Assembly (NCBI RefSeq): GCF_015767675.1
Contig: NZ_CP065217.1
Coordinates: 3,162,001-3,226,000 of the forward strand
Origin: Vibrio navarrensis
GTDB lineage: Bacteria > Pseudomonadota > Gammaproteobacteria > Enterobacterales > Vibrionaceae
Reading direction: 5' to 3'
Length of the DNA stretch: 64,000 bases
This document shows, one piece after another, positions 60,606 through 64,000 of the stretch. Position 1 is the stretch's first letter. Each line of letters begins with the position of its first letter. The position numbers were made by a program, and so were the translations under genes. Below the pieces are notes generated by a model. It saw only the letters and a program-made list of their open reading frames with translations, was not told where the DNA came from and did no database searches.

Positions 60606-61502
60606 CTACTGCGTACAATCTTTGCGGAAGATAGACTCGGCCCAGTGTGGGTTATCTACGAACGGGTTGCGGTTGCCCTGAATATTCTGGATCTTGGTGT
60701 TGCGTCCAAACTCGAAATTGTCCACCGGATCTTGGCTGTTCCACTCCAGCAGCACACACACATTGCCCAGCGCGGTGCCATTGTTGGTAACAGCCGGTAC
60801 GAGCTCAAGATCTGGATTGGCCGGATCGCTGCTGTCTTTACCTTCATAGCGAGTTGCCATGTAGAACATCATACGCGCCACATCGCCCTTCACTGCATCA
60901 CGTGGCTCAAATGAGTCACTGTCAACGTAGTTTCCGGGCGCTTCTGTTACCGCAGAGCCGCCGTTATCGAACTCCAGATTACCTCGTCTACCATTGACCG
61001 ATTCATCCGCTGGACGCAGGTGGTGGATATCGGTGTATGCGTAAGCGTTGCTGTTATCAAAGCCACCATTCGATTTCGGATAGGTATGCTCGCGGTTCCA
61101 GTTATCTTGACCCAGCGAGCCCTGACCTGATTTCTGCCCTTTCGCTTGTGAACGTCCGGTATAGAGTAGAATCACATTGTTACTGTTGTTTGGATCTTCA
61201 TCGGTGATATCCAGTGCATCCCACACATCAAAGCTGCTCGAAGAGTACGGTAGCTTGATGATGCCAGTAGAGATGATTTGGTTTAGCGCCGCTTTCAGGG
61301 CATCTCCGCTCAGATCGAGCGCGCTGTCGTAGTAACCATCCGGGTTATGGGTTTCTCCCGGTGTGACCGGCGGTGTCACGATTTCCATCTGACAGGTCAC
61401 GGTAGGTAACCCGCCCACCACATGAGGATCGTGGGCTTGCTGGTAAGCGGCGCTCGCACTAAACGCGCATGGAATCAGTAAAGTCAATAATGTCTTTTTC
61501 AT
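60606..61502 (-). CDS. endA: Extracellular/periplasmic endonuclease I family nuclease
   Basis: A 298-residue secreted nuclease, larger than the 230-residue Vvn/Dns nucleases. Signal peptide 1-18 (FSASAA). The beta-beta-alpha-metal site is intact: NREHTYPKSNGGF (about 135-147, catalytic His, with the metal-binding Glu/Asn around) and TDIHHLRPADESVNGRRGNLEF. It degrades DNA (and probably RNA) outside the cytoplasm for nutrient use. The C-terminus has a disulfide-type Cys pair. It is 46 bases downstream of the GlyGly-CTERM gene. Confidence 0.9.
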   Translation of the reverse strand: MKKTLLTLLIPCAFSASAAYQQAHDPHVVGGLPTVTCQMEIVTPPVTPGETHNPDGYYDSALDLSGDALKAALNQIISTGIIKLPYSSSSFDVWDALDITDEDPNNSNNVILLYTGRSQAKGQKSGQGSLGQDNWNREHTYPKSNGGFDNSNAYAYTDIHHLRPADESVNGRRGNLEFDNGGSAVTEAPGNYVDSDSFEPRDAVKGDVARMMFYMATRYEGKDSSDPANPDLELVPAVTNNGTALGNVCVLLEWNSQDPVDNFEFGRNTKIQNIQGNRNPFVDNPHWAESIFRKDCTQ

Positions 61503-61510
61503 ATCTTTTG

Positions 61511-61528
61511 CTTAGGAGTGCAAGCACT
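61511..61528. repeat. Short inverted repeat between the two nuclease genes
   Basis: AGGAGTGC/GCACTCCT with an AA centre lies 10 bases upstream of the endonuclease I start, inside its leader and near its ribosome binding region. It could restrain translation of endA from the upstream transcript. Only the sequence pattern supports this. Confidence 0.4.
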
Positions 61529-61548
61529 CCTCTCCTTTAGGCAGCGAA

Positions 61549-64000
61549 TTAGTTGAACTTACGACGTAAGAAGCCAAGGCCGAGTAACGCCAACAACGCG
61601 CCTAAGCCAGTGCTACCGCCATCCGAGTCACTGCTGTTATCAGCAACCGCCACTTGTTTACGCTCTAATACCGTGCCATCAATACTGGTGGTCACCGTAT
61701 ATTCACCAGCGGCAATACCCGTGATAGGCACTTCGGTCCAACCCAGTGCGATCTCAAATTCATCCAACACGTCTTTGGCAACACTGGACGAGGTAGCGAC
61801 AAAAGCCGCATTGGCGTCACTAAAGCTCACCACCACTTCATCACCCACTTTGAGATAAGAAGAACCCGTGTACGCGGTGAGATCGACAAGATATTTAAAA
61901 CCAGCCGTTGACGGCGCTTCGAGACGCGGCTCATTGATGGGTTCGCTTGGCAGTGCAATCGGCGTCCCAACAACGATCGGCTTATCACCAGGCAGCGTTG
62001 GGTCGACAGGATCGAGCGGCTTACCCGCAAAGGCAATGTCCACCACAACAGGATCGATTTCTGCCGCGCGGTAGGCATCTGCATAGTTCTGTCCTACGCT
62101 GTGATCAGCCGCAAACAAGGCAGATTCAGCGGCATTGATATGCCAATGGCCAGCATCCAATACGTTCGCTTTCAAACCGGCGGAAGTGAGGATGTAATCC
62201 AAATTGCCACTTTCATCACCGTTCAAACTGTTGAAGCTCTTTGGTGCAACAATATCGAGCACGTTTTCGTATCCGTAGCTGGCCTCGATCACACGGCTTT
62301 CGCTATCAAACGCTTTGTCATCGACAAACGTTTGAGCTGCGGCTTTGATGACTTTGTAACCCGCTGGCAACGAGGTGCGATTGGTCAGAACGGTGATGGC
62401 GTCTTCTTTGCCATAGCTATTGAGGTTACCGAGAATCACCTTCTCACCGTCGATGTCAGCCAGTTTCTGGCCAAGATAATCGGCAGCAGAGACGCGCAAG
62501 TTCTCACATGCACCCTGTTTATCGCTATTGGAGGTATCTTCCAAACACGCTTGATCTTTATCGACAAATTGCGTTACGGCAACCGTCAGTGTTTCGTCAC
62601 GATCTTTAAAAGAGAACTCAGGCACCAGCGCATCTGGCTGAGCGATGACTTGCCCACCCTCCAAGCGCTGCTCTGGCATCGCAATCACCTGAGTGGCTTT
62701 TATACCCGCAACGCTAGGGCGATAGATGACATAGTTGCTGCTCGCCAAGCGACCGATGTGCGTAAGATCTTTCTCTTTGACTATCTCATACTTTTTCGCT
62801 TCTGGCAGTTTGGCATTGACGGCAGACACCAACTGCACGATCGCAGAGCTTTCACCAAAGCCATTGTTTTCTACCCCAATCACACCAACGATGTCCGCAT
62901 CGAGTGCAACCAATGCCGCAGCCAATTTAGCCGTTTGCTGTTGCAATATCGTGGCATTTTCTGCCCCCGCAGTTTGCCCTGCGCTGAGATACGGATTCGC
63001 CTCGCCATTACCAACCAAGCTATTGAAGTATTCATCGGTATTGAACGTCGCAATGCGCACGTCGCCTGATTTCAGCACAGGCGCCTGAGTACGGTTGTTG
63101 CCACGAGCGATAAAGGTGTCGTTGTTCGCCTCTTCTGTCACATACAGACGGTAGTCAGAGTGAGAATAGCCGAGCACACCTTGCAGGTTGCTCGCGCGGT
63201 CACCCACTCGAATGTAATCTTCACTCGAACCATTTTGGTCGATGTCTGTTTTACCAAACTCAGGATACCAACTAGGTTGACCTTGAGTGTCTTTGCTAAA
63301 TGATTCCACCACTAGGCGGGCATCATCATTACAATCAGCCGCTTGCGCTGCTTGTTGTGTGCCGGGGAAGAAAGATTGGTTCGGGTGGACATTCACTTTG
63401 CCCTGAGTCAGCACCAAGTTGTAACGCTGTGGTCCCTCATCAAAACTGTAGCTGCGAGACACTTTCATGTCGGTGGTGGAAGTCAGCTTCACCAACATGC
63501 CTTCGTAGCGTTCTAAGGTAAAATCAAACTCTGCGTCGTCGCTGAGTGTCGTCACCGCGACCGCGCTCACGCTTCCCGTTCCGATTTTCTCGACTGCGGT
63601 CGCAGGCATTTGTGTCCAGCCGTAGTTTTCCTCAACAGGACCTGTAACACGTACTTTGTCGCCAACGGCAAGCCCATCCACACTGGCCGCCACAAAAATA
63701 CCGTCCGACGTTTTCGCATCGCTATCTGGCGTTTCATCTTGCATGAAGAAACCGACTGGTAAATCCCCGTCCAACGCTTGCGTTTGAATCGCCGTGATCA
63801 CCCCTTCAACGGTAAAGCTTTCGCTAGAGATAAACTTGCCGTTGGCCGGATCGGTATAAGGCGATGCCCAGCCGCTGCCTTGCAGAGCACTGATCAGCAC
63901 TTGCGGCTGTGGATCTGGATCGGGATCTGGGTCAGGATCGGGATTGGTACCACCGCCGATCTCCACGTTGCCAAAATCACTCCAATCGTTCATATCCACG
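61549..64000 (-). CDS. ExeM/NucH-type extracellular nuclease homologue with GlyGly-CTERM (5' end outside window)
   Basis: At least 816 residues, continuing beyond the window end, so the true start is not seen. The order is: a (PD)n linker near the first 30 visible residues, a NucH-type beta domain (ISALQGSGWASPYTDPANGKFISSESFTVEGVITAIQTQ), then an endonuclease/exonuclease/phosphatase domain (about 305-660). The C-terminus has a GlyGly-CTERM anchor (GGSTGLGALLALLGLGFLRRKFN), a rhombosortase substrate signal. The nuclease motifs are only partly kept: VIGVENNGFGE (Glu kept) and LDYILTS, but GNLNSYG and YRAAEIDPV replace the usual GDxN and SDHDP. V. cholerae Xds is the nearest kind of relative. 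Activity is doubtful. Confidence 0.8.
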   Translation of the reverse strand, partial: VDMNDWSDFGNVEIGGGTNPDPDPDPDPDPQPQVLISALQGSGWASPYTDPANGKFISSESFTVEGVITAIQTQALDGDLPVGFFMQDETPDSDAKTSDGIFVAASVDGLAVGDKVRVTGPVEENYGWTQMPATAVEKIGTGSVSAVAVTTLSDDAEFDFTLERYEGMLVKLTSTTDMKVSRSYSFDEGPQRYNLVLTQGKVNVHPNQSFFPGTQQAAQAADCNDDARLVVESFSKDTQGQPSWYPEFGKTDIDQNGSSEDYIRVGDRASNLQGVLGYSHSDYRLYVTEEANNDTFIARGNNRTQAPVLKSGDVRIATFNTDEYFNSLVGNGEANPYLSAGQTAGAENATILQQQTAKLAAALVALDADIVGVIGVENNGFGESSAIVQLVSAVNAKLPEAKKYEIVKEKDLTHIGRLASSNYVIYRPSVAGIKATQVIAMPEQRLEGGQVIAQPDALVPEFSFKDRDETLTVAVTQFVDKDQACLEDTSNSDKQGACENLRVSAADYLGQKLADIDGEKVILGNLNSYGKEDAITVLTNRTSLPAGYKVIKAAAQTFVDDKAFDSESRVIEASYGYENVLDIVAPKSFNSLNGDESGNLDYILTSAGLKANVLDAGHWHINAAESALFAADHSVGQNYADAYRAAEIDPVVVDIAFAGKPLDPVDPTLPGDKPIVVGTPIALPSEPINEPRLEAPSTAGFKYLVDLTAYTGSSYLKVGDEVVVSFSDANAAFVATSSSVAKDVLDEFEIALGWTEVPITGIAAGEYTVTTSIDGTVLERKQVAVADNSSDSDGGSTGLGALLALLGLGFLRRKFN

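Noticed and set aside
62101..63069. 322-residue plus-strand ORF
   Set aside because: It is fully antisense to the nuclease homologue, with unusual composition typical of a shadow frame.

Overview
The window is a chromosomal segment of a gammaproteobacterium, almost certainly a Vibrio. The evidence is a complete str / S10 / spc / alpha ribosomal protein cluster in enterobacterial order (yheO-tusDCB-rpsL-rpsG-fusA-tuf-bfd-bfr, then rpsJ to rplQ). It continues into the fkpA-slyX-slyD-yheV-kefB-kefG-yheS-yheT-yheU-prkB-crp neighbourhood. Vibrio-type accessory genes are mixed in: a Zur-type zinc operon, an SLC13 permease inside the cysDN-C operon, and two extracellular nucleases. I cannot name the species from the sequence alone.

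Layout. 0-0.7 kb: ytfJ-like gene. 0.8-4.4 kb: a metal-uptake operon (DUF2607 protein, His-rich ZrgA/DUF2796, ABC ATPase, MacB-like permease, DUF3299 lipid-side protein) behind a good Zur box, with a strong terminator hairpin just after zrgA. 4.4-5.6 kb: a 34-residue membrane ORF and a TIGR03899-type protein. 5.6-11.3 kb: sulfate assimilation, cobA and cysD-cysN-SLC13-cysC, all on the minus strand. 11.6-17.1 kb: cpdB, a Crp/Fnr-type regulator, a GNAT enzyme, a DMT exporter, an OapA/LysM-like protein and fklB. 17.1 kb: 16 perfect copies of a 7-bp repeat between two convergent terminators. 17.3-31.0 kb: alpha, spc and S10 operons on the minus strand, with recognisable leader RNAs (S4 site, S10 leader) and a terminator-plus-promoter at the S10/spc boundary. 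31.4-38.9 kb: bfr, bfd, tuf, fusA, rpsG, rpsL, tusBCD and yheO.

39.0-43.2 kb: lipoprotein-type FkpA, WD40 lipoprotein, SlyX, isoaspartyl peptidase, SlyD and YheV. 43.2-50.5 kb: KefB-KefG potassium efflux, an ABC-F ATPase, a TIGR02444 protein, YheT, YheU and PrkB. 50.75 kb: crp. 51.4-53.3 kb: a 1.9-kb group II intron, class C-like. It is inserted exactly behind the hairpin that looks like the shared terminator of crp and the convergent DUF1338 gene. 53.3-59.1 kb: arginine succinyltransferase pathway genes (astC/argD, astA, astD, DUF1338) and pabA. 59.2-60.5 kb: sulfide:quinone oxidoreductase-like flavoprotein. 60.6-64 kb: endonuclease I, and a GlyGly-CTERM ExeM/NucH-type nuclease homologue (5' end outside the window) whose active-site motifs look degraded.

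Most of the window is conserved housekeeping sequence. The points I consider most worth a second look are: (1) the intron separating crp from its terminator, (2) the apparently catalytically degenerate extracellular nuclease, (3) the (AGGTGCT)16 array, (4) terminator-like hairpins inside operons (after zrgA, between rpsG and fusA, between rpsQ and rplN), and (5) the 34-residue membrane protein. I found no CRISPR array, tRNA, rRNA, prophage or defence system.
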